DNA of 64,000 nt from Azadirachta indica (lineage: Eukaryota; Streptophyta; Magnoliopsida; Sapindales; Meliaceae), in assembly GCA_022749755.1 (NCBI GenBank), contig CM040445.1, forward strand, positions 16,637,182 to 16,701,181, written 5' to 3'. The notes beneath the pieces are model-generated. The model made no database searches, was not told the DNA's origin, and saw only the letters and a list, made by a program, of their open reading frames with translations. A program made the position numbers and the translations under genes. Positions 20,921 to 32,754 of this stretch are shown piece after piece. Position 1 is the stretch's first letter; each line of letters begins with the position of its first letter.

Positions 20921-23900
20921 ATTTTGCTACTCAGTGAAGATGAATGTTGCAAGTAGTGCCTCTTACGCCTCTGTAGAAAAACTTGTTGATAACAATTATG
21001 GTTACTGGAAGTTATGTATGGAAGCTTATCTACAAGGGCAATATTTGTGGGAGCTTATCGCTGGTGAAGTTGTAATTCCAGAGGATACGCCTCAAAATTC
21101 TGAGTTGCGATGGAAGTGGAAGATCAAGTGTGGCAAAGCTATGTTTGCTTTGCGAACTTCTATCAGCAAAGAATACATTGAGCATGTTCGTGATGTAACA
21201 TCGCCAAAACAAGTATGGGAGAGACTTGAATGACTATTTACCCAAAAGAATATGACGCGACTACAGTATTTGAGAATCAACTTGCTGGGATCACTCAAGG
21301 AACTTTCATAATTGGATACAGAGAGCCTGTAAGCGATGCACATCTGCGTCGTAATCTTATTCTTGTACTACGGAAAGAGTTCATGCCATTTATCTCTTCA
21401 ATTCAAGGATGGCCAATTTAGCCTTCGATCATTGACTTGGAAAATTTGCTGTCTAATTAAGAAGCTCCTGTCAAACAAAGGATTGATTACAAGAAGCAAT
21501 CTCTCTTTCAAGTGGAAGATGTTCTTTATGCAAAGGATCATGGGAAAAAGAACTTCTCCAAGCATTCTTCAGGTGACAACAAACAATCCAAAAATGAGGG
21601 GTAGTCCAGAGGAAAGACAAAATGTTGCTATAGATGCGGAAAGCCTGGGCATATAAAGCGTGATTGTCATGTGCGAATTGTGTGTAATCGATGCTGAAAA
21701 CCAAGTCATATTAAACCAAATTGTTGGGTCAATCTTACGGAAGCAGAAGCTAATGTCGCATATGAAAATAGCTGATAATTCATTACACCTTGTAATGAAA
21801 GAACGACATTTCAACGTCAAGGAAGATTTTTCAAATGATGAATGGGTTTCTCTTCAAAATGTCTATCATGTTCCCAGCTTAAAGAAGAATCTTGCCGTAG
21901 TGTCTCAAATAACCGATTCTGGGAGGTATATTCTGTTTGGTCCTAATGATGTACAGATTCTTTCCAACATAAAGCACATTGTAGCTGATGTTTTATTTAC
22001 TGGGAAGAAAAAAGAATCATTATATGTTTTATCTGCGAGTGATGCATATATTGAAAAGAAGGGTTATAATGCAAGTGCAACACTTTGGCATGCTCGGTTA
22101 GGTCATGTTGGTTATCAATTACTGCAAAAAGTCTCCACAAAGAAACTTCTTGATGGAGTTCCTCTCTTAAAGGACATTCATCAAGATATGGTGTGTCCTG
22201 GATGTCAATATGGAAAATCCCATCATCTCCCTTTTCCAAATTGGAAGAATACAGCCTCTGCTCCACTTCAGCTGGTTCATTCTGATCTCATGGGGTCAAC
22301 AAGAACATCTAACTACACTGGTCTTCGTTATGTGATGTTTGTTGTGGACAATTTTTCTTGGTTCAGCTGAGTATATTTTCTGGAACATAAAAGTGAAGCT
22401 CTCTCCAAATTTGTTCAATTCAAACATGTGGAGAAAGAGTTTGGGTTGCCAGTAAAGTGTCTACGTACAGATAATGGAGGAGAATACACGTCCCATCAAT
22501 TCCTTGAATATTGTAGAGAACATGGGATTCAACGTCAAATGACTTGTCCAGAAACCCCACAACAAAATGTAATGGCTGAGTGCAAGTTGGCACATCTTAC
22601 AATTATGTGCTTGTCATGGTTACATGCAAAGAATCTTCCGAGAGAGTTATGGGCAACAACTATTTAGTCTGCTTGTCACGTTATAAATTGTTTGCCTCCA
22701 TGGCCAGGAACAGAATCATCTCCTTTTGAAGCGTTATATCATCACAAACCCAATGTAAGTTATTTTTGAGTTTTTGGTTCAGTGTGTTATATTCATGTAT
22801 CAAAAAGCAAACGGATTAAACTTGATCCAAGGGCAAGGCGTTGTATTTTTGTTGGTTATGACACTCATTGCAAAGGTTGGAGGTGCACAGATCCAGAAAC
22901 AAAGAATGTTGTTATCTCACGTGATGTGGCGTTTGACAAAGTATAATCGCATCAAGAAAATACAAATGCACGTGAAAGTACAACTGATCTTGTGCCTCCT
23001 TATGGTGATGCTATATATAGTGAAAAAGAAAACAATATTTCTGGAACTGAGGAGAACATTCAACAAGATGAGAATATAGAAGTTGTAATTTGAAGATCAT
23101 CTAGACAAGGAAAGCAACCTGAACACCTAGCAGCTTGTGAAGTTCAATTAAATCATTGTTTGATTTTATCTTGTTTTCTGACGGAAGATTCTTGTGAAAA
23201 TGAGCCTATATCCTACCATGAAGCTCAAGGTGTCTCTGAATGGGAGAAAGCAATGCAAGAAAAAATGTCAGCTTTAAACAAGAACAGTACGTGGGAGCTA
23301 GTTCCAAAGCCAAAGGATGCTGATTTGATTTCTTGCAAATGGATTATAAGTTGAAGAAAAAGGCTGATGGCACCATTGACAGACATAAAGTTCGACTTGT
23401 TGCCCGTGGCTTTTCTCAACAATATGGTCTAAATTACGAGGAGACTTTCAGCCTATTGCGAAAATGGCAACGGTTCGAACTGTTATTTCTTTGGCTGCAC
23501 ATAAAGGCTGGAAATTGTGGCAACTAGACGTGAAGAATGCATTTCTTTATGAAGAGTTGGATCATGATATCTTTATGGAACAGCCACAGGGATTTATTTC
23601 TAAGGAGTTCACTCATTATGTGTGTCGACTCAAGAAGGCATTATATGGCTTAAGCAAGCTCCACGTGCACGGTATGGTAAGATTGCTTAATATCTTGAAT
23701 TTTGTGGGTGTAAATCTTCAAATGCAGATCCTAGTCTATTTGTTAAGAAAACATCCTCGCAATGCACAATGTTTCTTCTCTCTGTGGATGATATGATCGT
23801 TATCGGAGATGACAATGCTGAACTAGCCGGTCTTCGAGATGCCTTGTCCATTCGGTTTGCAATTGGGTGAAGCTAGTTGTTTTCTTGGCTTGGAAACTGA

Positions 23901-24987
23901 AAAGTCAGATGGTTATTTTGTCCCTCAAAAAGGTTACGCAGCAAGCTAACTAAATCGTTTTCCTATGGGGGAGTCAAAAGCAATGACTACTCCTGTGGAA
24001 CTGTCTCAAGTTAACTAAAGATGAAGGAAAACCACTGAAAGATGCCACATTTTTCAGACAACTTGTTGGTAGTATATTCTATTTAACTAATCACAAGACC
24101 CGACATTGCATATTCTGTAGGTGTTATCTCTTGGTTTATGGAAAAACCATGTGAAGGTTATTTAATTGCAGCAAAAAGAATTCTTCGTTACATAAAAGGC
24201 ACTCAGAACTTTGGATTACCATACAATCAGCACACACCATTTTTATTAAGTGGTTTTGTAGATGCAGATTGGGCCGACGACATAAATGACAGACGCTCCA
24301 CAACAGGGTATTGCTTCAATATAGGTTCAACTGCAGTTTCATGGTGCAGTAAGAAGCAAAATATTGTTGCTCTTTCTAGTTGTGAAGCAGAGTATGTAGC
24401 AACCACTATGGCCAGTTAAGAATGTCTATGGCTTAAGAGGCTTGTTCGAGAAATGATTACAGTCTTAGACTATCCAATTATCATTTATTGTGACAATGAA
24501 ATTGCAATCAAGCTTGCTGAAAATCCACTGTTTCATCCGCACACAAAACACATTGAAACACATTACCATTTTATTCGAGAGAAGGTGCTAACTCAGGATA
24601 TTTAGCTGCAGAAAGTACGAACTACAGATCAAGGTGCTGATATATTTACCAAAGCTCTTGCCAGAGCAAAGTTCGAAGTATTACGAAGTGCTCTTGGTGT
24701 TGTTACCAGTAAGTTTGCACTAAGGAAGAGTGTTGCAAATTAGTGAAACTTACTGAATTAGTTTTAGAAATGTTGAATAAGTCAAAAGCTTGTTTTAGTG
24801 TTCATTTTATTTAGGAGATAGTTATTCAAATGTTTGTGGTTTGTTTGTTGAATAAATTTAGAAATATGTTGTTGTTGCATTCTCACTTAGTTGAGATTTT
24901 TTAAGAATTTCTTTAATATAAATAATTGTTGTTATCAAATCACATCATCTTCAGCTTCAATAAAGTTTGTTTATTTGCTGGGTAACA
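20921..24987 (+). mobile_element. Ty1/copia retrotransposon 1, inserted in the LRR of pseudogene 1
   Basis: Copia-order polyprotein, broken by stops and frameshifts. Gag from 20,938 (NNYGYWKLCMEAYLQG); two CCHC zinc knuckles (21,623-21,667 intact; 21,683-21,725 with a TGA); the protease DSG region appears deleted; GAG-pre-integrase near 22,085-22,220 (LWHARLGH, CPGCQYGKSH); integrase core with DNGGEY at about 22,470; reverse transcriptase 23,215-23,850 with QLDVKNAFL and an active site reading SVDDM instead of YVDD; RNase H 24,140-24,700 (DADWADDINDRRSTTGY, SSCEAEYVA). A purine tract taaggaagag precedes a 3' LTR. No 5' LTR or primer site is present, so the element is 5'-truncated. Copia-type class I element, now immobile. 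Confidence 0.93.
24731..24987 (+). repeat. 3' LTR of copia 1
   Basis: Starts TGTTGCAAATTAG just after the purine tract and probably ends GGTAACA (TG...CA with a short inverted end). About 257 bp. The 3' boundary is an estimate since there is no second LTR to compare. Confidence 0.55.
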
Positions 24988-25029
24988 GAAATTTTCTTTG
25001 CTTTTCTTGTTTGGTTTCTTCTATTACAC

Positions 25030-25265
25030 AGATTTATTTCATCCCACAACTCCAATCAATTAAAATGGATGCATGTGGGAATATGGAACAGATTTTTGCC
25101 ATTGGAAGCGAAGACGAATCAAAGAACAATAATACTGGAGTGATTAACATCATTGAATTTGGTCAGTTACACTCACTTAAACTCAGTCGTCTTTCAGAAC
25201 TCACAAGCTTTTGCTGTAGATCAGAATCAGAAACAGTTGGTAGTGCTCGAATGAAATCATTTTGA
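25030..25265 (+). pseudogene. CC-NBS-LRR pseudogene 1, LRR segment 2
   Basis: Reading frame resumes after copia 1 with PQLQSIKMDACGNMEQIFAI, a typical LRR of this receptor group, followed by NIIEFGQLHSLKLSRLSELT and SFCCRSE. Ends at a TGA at 25,263-25,265. Orientation and order match pseudogene 1, so these are its own LRRs displaced by the insertion. Confidence 0.85.
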
Positions 25266-25544
25266 CGGACGATATGGATGCTCCTAATACACTTTTAACA
25301 AGGTGGGATTCTCTATTTCTCTGATATTATTTGTTGATAAATTCATTCTCAGAGAAAGAAAATTTATTCTTTAAGTGCCCTGATTACAAGCATGCTTTTT
25401 TTAGTTGCTATATATATATATATATATATACAAGTTTTCATTTTCTTTTTTCTGAAATTAATTAGTAATATTTCGGCTATTACAAATTTATTACTTTTTT
25501 GATATATATGAAAGGTAGAATAAGAGCATATAAAACAGCCAGAA

Positions 25545-25735
25545 GCTAATCTATGAGCACGTTGCATTACCAAAATTGGAAAAGTTGAGACTAGATGACA
25601 CAAAATTTGAAACGATTTGGCAAAACCAAGCTGTGGCCATGTCTTATGGCATTCAAAGTTTAACAAGGTTGATCATAAGTAGCTGCAATAATTTCAGATT
25701 TTTAGACAGAAGTAATAAAAGATGAGATGAAATCA
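25545..25735 (+). pseudogene. CC-NBS-LRR pseudogene 1, LRR segment 3
   Basis: From about 25,561 the frame reads VALPKLEKLRLDDTKFETIW and then YGIQSLTRLIISSCNNFRFL, a signature LRR pair of this group (LP-x-LE-x-L...GIQSLTRL). Separated from segment 2 by about 280 bp of AT-rich, TA-repeat-bearing DNA that may be intron. Ends at TGA near 25,723. The next LRRs are lost. Confidence 0.85.
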
Positions 25736-25929
25736 TATTCAATCTGTTGGATTTTAATACAACGCACTATGGAAGGTGAAGCTGTATGTGTTAGACATAT
25801 ACATATATATATATATATATATTAATAGATGCATTCTCTACTATTTGAAGTTGCATCCTAACTAACCCATCTATTAATTTATTAGTAATTATTATTATCT
25901 ATTAATTATTATTTTATAATAATATTTTT

Positions 25930-26875
25930 AATTGACTATATTTTATTGTGATACAACAATTATTTTAACACATACTGTAATACAAAAAAATAAAAAATGT
26001 GTCGTTCAGTTTACATATTACAAAAATTGTGAATAATAATAACAATTTTATTTTTTCTTTTTACTTTTTCAAAAATATTAGGAACACGTATAAAAAAATT
26101 TAAAGATACAAATAAAAAAAATTTAAGAATACAAATATTATTATCGTAATTTAACTTAAAACTAAATCTATCTCGAATACATATCTTCCTCCTTCATCGC
26201 CTCCAACTCGTCCAGTTTCTCTTCATTTATTTTCTTCGCACATGCAGCTTCTCCTACACCTTCTACCTTTTAGGACTACATCACCGTTACTACCACTAGT
26301 AGGCAACCACTATCTCCACCTTCTATGATCACCACTACGCCAACCATATGGCGATAATGTCCAGCACCAATCCTCATCGTCGATGCAATTCGTCATTGAC
26401 AATCACCCAATCTCTTTCAACTATTGGATCTTATTCTTGAGGCTGGTCAATAGAAGCAACAATGTGACATCGTTCAAAATCTCTCCCAATGTGCTAATTG
26501 AATTTTTTTTTTTTTTTGTGTGTGGATGTTTTTAAGCTAAGAAATTTCCTCTGGAAACTAAAGCAAATATGCTAATCGTGCTAATGAGCTTGAAATGGGT
26601 GCAACACTACCAATTTTTTCGATTTCTGTGATTAAGGTTTCCTTTTTTTTAATTTCACGAATTTTTTATATATTTTTATATTACACAAATTTTTTTATTA
26701 TTTTTTGTTAAATGATCAAAATAGTAAACTACAGTAAATTTAAATATAAAGACAATTTTATCCCTACATTGTTAAAAAGTTTTGGCTGGACATTAAAGTT
26801 TTGTAGCTTACTAAGACATTTCTCTATTGTAGTGTAGCATTAAAATATTGTTTTATCACAATAAAATACAGCCGA
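25930..26875. mobile_element. TIR element within pseudogene 1
   Basis: Left arm 25,930-25,985 (tattttattgtgatacaac) and right arm 26,825-26,880 (cacaataaaatacagccg) are inverted copies over about 50 bases. The interior has a C/A-rich stretch (26,200-26,400), a long T-run near 26,500 and no transposase frame. It probably inserted in the intron or LRR gap of the pseudogene. Confidence 0.45.
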
Positions 26876-27120
26876 AAATATTCTTATTTTATATTATCCT
26901 TAACTCGCACAACACCTAATATCTCTCTTTTGTGGATAAATTAAAACAATAGCGATTTCAAAATAATTTTATTTTTACAGTAAATTAAATTCATTTTTCT
27001 TAACAATTATTTGGAAATATTATAAATTTCTAAAATTATTATCATTAGTGATGATTTTAGAATAATTTTATGAGATATTTAGAATAATTCATCTGAGTTA
27101 TAAGTGCTTTGTCAAAAGCC

Positions 27121-30031
27121 TTCTATGATGGTAGCGATGAGTTATAAGTCTTCTACTTGAATCAAAAGGCTTTCACTACCAAGTAAAATGGAAGAACATT
27201 ATTTGAGTATTATGGAGAATTGATGGAGATATTTAGGGAATTGGATCACCGCAATAAAGTGGTCATGAAGGATCCATATGATATAGTATCATATAAAATT
27301 TTGTTGAAAGACTAAGGGTTCACATATTCCTTGCTAGATTAGATGGAGAATTTGAGCAAGTTCATGGAGAAATTTTATGAAAAGAAGCTCTCCCTAATTG
27401 GAAAGTATGTTATTCTCAAATACGACGAGAAGCAGTACGTCAAGCAAAGACCAAAAATGAAGGCTCAGACATTTCTGCTGTGATAACTTAGAATCGACAA
27501 GCCTCAAATCAACAAGATAGAAAAAAAACTGATAAGTCATTTGTCAAATGTGCCCATTGCCATAAAAAGGGACATACCAAAGATCGATGCTTTGAAATTG
27601 TAGGATATCCAAACTGGTGGGATTGTAACTGAAAGAAAATGTCCAAACAAGGATTTACTGTGACTATTACTGAAATAAAGACAGACAAAAATGTTGGAGA
27701 AAACACCTCAGCAATGCTTGCAACATCAGAAAATACTGGTAAGGCTTTTAAAACTTCCACACATGTTTTTAATAGTACATGGATGATTGATTCAGGTGCA
27801 ACAAATCATATGACATTTGATTCTAGACAAGTCTCACATCTAAAGCCATCCTCACAAAAGATTGTCTCTGTATTCGATGGTACCTCAATATTAGTTATCG
27901 GGGAAGGATCTTTATCCCTCACTAGTAATTTGAATTTAGATTCAGTGTCAGTTGTTCTATCATTAGGCTTTAATCTTTTATCTGTGTCTCAAATAACCAA
28001 TGCTTTATCTTGTGTTGTAATTTTTTAGCTTGAATTTTGTGTTTCTAAAGACATTTAGACAAAGCAAATGATTGGTTGTGGTATTAAGTGTAGGAACTTG
28101 TATTATTTGGATTTGGTATCAGCAAGTGTTGACAAGTTAAGTCCAGCTTTATTGGCAGATGGATCGGGACGAAGAAAGAATTAAAAATATGGTAATGTCA
28201 CAAACGACTAGGATATGCATCCTTTGGGTTTTTAAAAAAATTGTTTCCTAATTTATTTAAAAGTCTTGATGTTTTGAAATTTAAGTGTGATGTCTGTGAA
28301 TTGGCCAAAAGCTATCGTGTGTCTTTTCCATTAACCTTGAATAAAAGTTCAGCTCCTTTTATAATAATTCATTATAATGTGTGGGGTTCATCTAAAGCCT
28401 CTACTTTTGGAAATGCACGTTGGTTTGTAACATTTATGGATGATTATAGCAGAATGAAATGGGTATGTTTGATGAAGTCCAAAGGGGAAGTAAGCTCATT
28501 ATTTCAAAAGTTTCATAAAATGGTGCAAACACAATTTAACACACAGATTCGGGTTCTACATAGTGGTAATGAAAGAGAATACAAGAGTTCTGAACTACCA
28601 CAGTATTTGAAATCACACAGGATAATTTATCAAACCACTTGTTTTGATACACCCTAACAAAATGGAGTCGTTGAATGAAAAAATCGACACTTGTTGGAAG
28701 TTGTCCGGGCATCATTGATTGAAGCTCATATGCCATTATCTTACTGGGGAGAAGCGATTGTCTTTGCCGCATACTTGATCAATCGAGTACCCTATAGTTT
28801 TACCAACTTTTAGATACCTTTTTAAGTTTTGAATGAAGAAGTTGTTGCACCAAATGTTCCAAACTTATCTCCCCGAGTATTTGGTTATGTAGCATTTGTT
28901 CACCTACATAACTAGCAACGTGATAAGTTGGCACCTCGAGTATTACGTTGTGTTTTTGTAGGATATCTCATCCATTAGAAAGGGTATCGAAGCTATCATC
29001 CTCCAACAAAATAAATATTCATAACAATGGATGTGGTCTTTCATGAAGATATAATTTATTACAATTCAGAGTTTGAATTTCAGGGGGAGTATAACTAGAC
29101 ATATATTCAGACCTTTGTATATGATTTATCCTCAGAAGAAGGTCAATTCATAGAAAATCATATTAAGACTGGTGATTCACAAAATGAAAGAAGCAAGAAT
29201 TCAAGTGGTAATGACTCACAAATTGGATTAAATGGTCAATAAGAGAGTAAAGAGGAATTCGATTGCTATGAAGTCCCAGAAACATCTTCATCTATTCTTG
29301 AGCACGAGTTCCTTGTACCATAAGATGCTAACATACCCAACTAATCAATTGCTGAAGATGCTTCTATAACATCCGATCCAGTCAGAAAAGTACTTCTACC
29401 ACATTAAAACAGAGGTATTCTTAAACAAACATATGAGTCTGACCTATTTAATAAAGCCAAATATCCCATTAGTTATTGCATGTCTAACCATCACTTGTCT
29501 GAATCAAATAAGTCATTTATAAATCAATTATCTACTGCATCTATTCCTAACAGCGTGCAAAAGGTTTTAACTGACCTAAGATGGAAAGCTGCTATGAATG
29601 AAGAAATGAAATCTCTTCAACAAAATGAAATACAAGAACTTGTTGATCTTCCACTAGGAAAAAACCATTTAGATGTTGATGGATTTACACCGTGAACTAC
29701 AAAGTAGATGGTACCATTGAGAGATTCAAAGCAAGTCTAGTAGCAAAAGGGTACACTTAAACTTATGGGATTGACTACACAGATACATTTGCACCTGTGG
29801 CTAAAATCAACACTATACATGTCTTATTATTGTTGGTTGTGAATCTTGATTGGTCATTGCACCAGTTTGATGCAAAGAATGTCCTTTTACATGGAGAATT
29901 ATCTGAAAAAATCTATATGGTTGTTCCACCAGGATGCATAGTACCAGACGATTATAGTTAGAAATTATGCAAGTTGAAGAAATCTTTATCTGGATTAAAG
30001 CAATTTACAACAGCATGGTTTGGAAGATTGA
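27121..30031 (+). mobile_element. Ty1/copia retrotransposon 2, truncated at both ends
   Basis: Degraded copia polyprotein: gag from about 27,121 (FYDGSDEL, FEYYGELMEIFRELDHRN); CCHC knuckle at 27,549-27,590 (CAHCHKKGHTKDRC) followed by GYPNWW; protease WMIDSGATNHMTFDS at 27,781; integrase 28,240-28,800 (FMDDYSRMKWV), in which the second catalytic Asp region reads HSGNE instead of DNGGE; reverse-transcriptase start 29,580-30,030 (AAMNEEMKSLQQNE, QFDAKN, KLKKSLSGLKQ). It stops abruptly at 30,031, where pseudogene-1 LRR sequence begins. Active-site DD, RNase H and both LTRs are missing. Distinct from copia 1 in knuckle and gag type. Confidence 0.9.
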
Positions 30032-30445
30032 CAAAATCTAATGACGTTGGAATTAACCAGTTGTGACAAATTGAGAAACATAGTAACATCCTCAACAACG
30101 AAGAGTCTGGTGCGACTACGGAGAATGAGATTATCTGCAATCAATATGATAACTGAAGTAGTAGCAGATGATCGAGATGCAACAAAAGATGAAATTATTT
30201 TCAGCAAATTGAAAGATTTGTATCTAGATTGTCTCTCAAGTTTCTGTTCTGGCAATTGCGCCTTTAGTTTTCCATCTTTAGTAGAAGTAAAGGTGCGTAA
30301 ATGCCACAAGATGAAGATCTTCTCTAAAGAAGTCTTAAGCACACCCAATTTGCAGAAAGTAGTGAAGATATACGGGTTCAATAATGTTCGGATATATTGG
30401 AAAGGCGATCTTAATTCAACAATACAACAGTTACATAAAGAAACG
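30032..30445 (+). pseudogene. CC-NBS-LRR pseudogene 1, C-terminal LRR exon
   Basis: Starts QNLMTLELTSCDKLRNIV right at the copia-2 breakpoint, then SLVRLRRMRL, DEIIFSKLKDLYLDCLSSFC, FPSLVEVKVRKCHKMKIFS, and DLNSTIQQLHKET, the conserved C-terminal end of this receptor group. The frame is open over this part. A gtacgt donor follows at about 30,446, and an acceptor (aaattatag) near 30,658 suggests one last small exon or untranslated exon. The best-preserved part of pseudogene 1. Confidence 0.88.
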
Positions 30446-30714
30446 GTACGTATTAATCTACTACGTAGTAAAACAAAGACATTGACTTCAACCACAATTA
30501 AATAAAGAAAATAGAAAATCTGAAAATCTTTTCCACCTCTTTTGAAACTTTTTCTCTTTCTCTAAGGCTTAAGAATGAATAAAATTTCTATTTTCCTTCT
30601 GCAAAGCATAGATGTGTTATTTGTATTAAATTTATACTAAATATACTTTAAATTATAGGCAGAGTCGGCAACGCGGTTTTATGACCAGGAGGAATTTGCA
30701 GAAGGCAGAGCTAC
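30446..30714 (+). other. Putative last intron and terminal exon of pseudogene 1
   Basis: Intron from the gtacgt donor to the aaattatag acceptor near 30,658, then gcagagtcggcaacgcgg with no long frame. Inferred from splice signals only. Confidence 0.35.
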
Positions 30715-32195
30715 GATGATATGACCAAGCATGTAAGATTCTGATTATCTCAAATAATAACACTGAATTTGACTTGCTTGGTGGCTTGATTAATTGAATG
30801 ATTAAAATGTTGAAGCTCTTTGTTAATAATAATATGCTCTAATCTCGTATCTTTAAAGTTTTTTCCATAAAAATTATTTCTTATTCTTTTATTATTTTAA
30901 AAATCGTTCTACCAATTAAATTTACTTTTTCAATAGTTAATTGGTATTTAAAAATAAAGTGAAAGAAAGTTGACGCAATTGATACATGGAAATATGATAA
31001 AATCTACATAAAATATTTATCTATCTTTTTCTATATTTTAGTTCTTAAAATGTTATAAAAGTAACTAAAATGCATAAAAAATTTATATAAGAAAAAGATT
31101 TTCTTAAATTCAGAAAGGTACTCTACCCAGTGTCCAATAAATTGAGAAAATAGTGTACTTAAAATCGATATAATTTATTTTTATTTTGATAATAAAAAAT
31201 AATATTTTATTTATTTTTATATGAAAAATATAATAATATTTTGATAATTTTTTTTATCTTTCTACATCCCTTTTTTATATATCAATTTTAGTTCAATTAT
31301 ATTATATGGAAACATTAAGCTTAATTTGTTTTAGTTTATCCAAAAACTTCTTTAAAATAGGCCGAATCATGACTACTTCTTTAAATATTCTATTATAAAA
31401 TGCGTCAAATAAGATTAAAAGGAACTAACTCAAATGGACTTAAGAGTTTGTAGTATCAATCACGGCTTCCAAAATTATTTTCTCCAATTCTTTTTCATTA
31501 AATCAGGATGTAAAATGATAATTTCAATATATATTTTCTAAAAACACTTTGGAATACTCACCACCAAACACAAAGAAGACTATTAAGATGGCTCTAATTT
31601 TTATCATAAAGGAAACTTTCAATTTTCAGAAATCGGAATGGAGATCATTGACTCCATCAAAAATATTTAATGAAAAATAAGATACCCAAAAAAATATTTA
31701 TTATATATATATAAGAGCTCACTATCCTTAATCTTATTCTCTTCCTTTGCATTTTATTTCTTCTGCCAAAATTTTAAAGCGACAAACTATTTTCATTTAT
31801 TGAGTTAATATTGTCAAAAAAAATTAGCCTTGTCATGTTAACTTGGATCCTATATTTTGTTTCATTTTAATTTAATTGAGGTTATTACAACAGTTATATA
31901 ATAGGTTGTAGAAGTATCAGTGGTTTAAATTTTCTTACGAATTAAAATTATTTTTATTTTTTATTTTCTAGATTGTCCCCTTGCACTTCATAGCATTATT
32001 TTTTTTTGTTTTACTTCATTTTGCACTATTTAATATTGTTTTTCAATTTGTTAGCAAAAGTTTATGTTCTTTTTACGTTAAAATTGAGTTCTTTCAATTA
32101 AATATTGCATGATCTTGGTATAATATCTTTTGTTTTAGCTTTCTTTACAACTTATGTTTACATCAAAATGCTTTTTAATTCATCCAAAAAAAAGT
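30715..32195 (+). repeat. Resistance-gene 3' flank, copy 1
   Basis: Aligns with 32,755-34,740 over several blocks: attatctcaaataa near 30,745 and 32,780; ctctttgttaataataatatg at both; the caattatat...atggaaacatt block at 31,290 and 34,060; ataagagctca / atgagagctca at about 31,710 and 34,450. It does not contain the insertion present in copy 2 at 33,365-34,030. The stretch 31,975-32,195 continues the match with 49,745-49,811 and 52,368-52,480. Confidence 0.75.
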
Positions 32196-32410
32196 AGTTG
32201 AAGATTGTTGAAATATACATTTATCAAATTGTAAATATATATTTATATAATTATGGACAAATAAATTTGTGCATATTACTAATTTTCCAAATCAATTTGA
32301 ATGGCAATTAAATATTTGATTAATTCAAATTAATTATATCTAGTAGAGTAATAATACAATTCCAACTTTCATAAGTGGTGATATATGGTTATTATTAATT
32401 ATATCTAATA
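32196..32410 (+). repeat. Partial resistance-gene upstream block (truncated copy)
   Basis: Matches the start of block C (about 52,490-52,690) and A/B: ttgaatggcaattaaatatt, agtaataatacaattcc and the following temporal order agree. It breaks off near 32,410, so no gene follows it. Confidence 0.6.
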
Positions 32411-32754
32411 GAGCCTTCTGTTTCTATTTTGATTCTTCTGCTTTGACATAATTTGCTGGATTGCCACTTTCTGCTTTTGTAGTGTTGCAACAGTACAGTA
32501 CTTACAAGTTTCTTCCACTTGATATCATTTCAGCTTTAATGGATGGCGGAACAGATCTCCAATCTTGTATGCCCAAAATTATTTTAAGTAACTAAACTGT
32601 AGACGTTTGAATCAAGTGTTTCTGTGCTCCCTGTAATTGTATAATGGATTTTTGGGTTATTTCTTTTTTGAATTTTAATTATGCTGAAACTGTCTCATTG
32701 AAAGATCATCCGTAATACCCTTCGGAGTCTTCTGGATGAAGAACAGAAGTCAGG
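32411..32754. other. Unique spacer between the two 3' flank copies
   Basis: No coding frame. The end (catccgtaatacccttcgg) runs into 3' flank copy 2 and may be 3' untranslated remnant of a lost resistance gene. Confidence 0.35.

Noticed and set aside
22428..24419. Integrase and RNase H frames as host genes
   Set aside because: Order, motifs and neighbouring gag and LTR show a copia polyprotein broken by stops.
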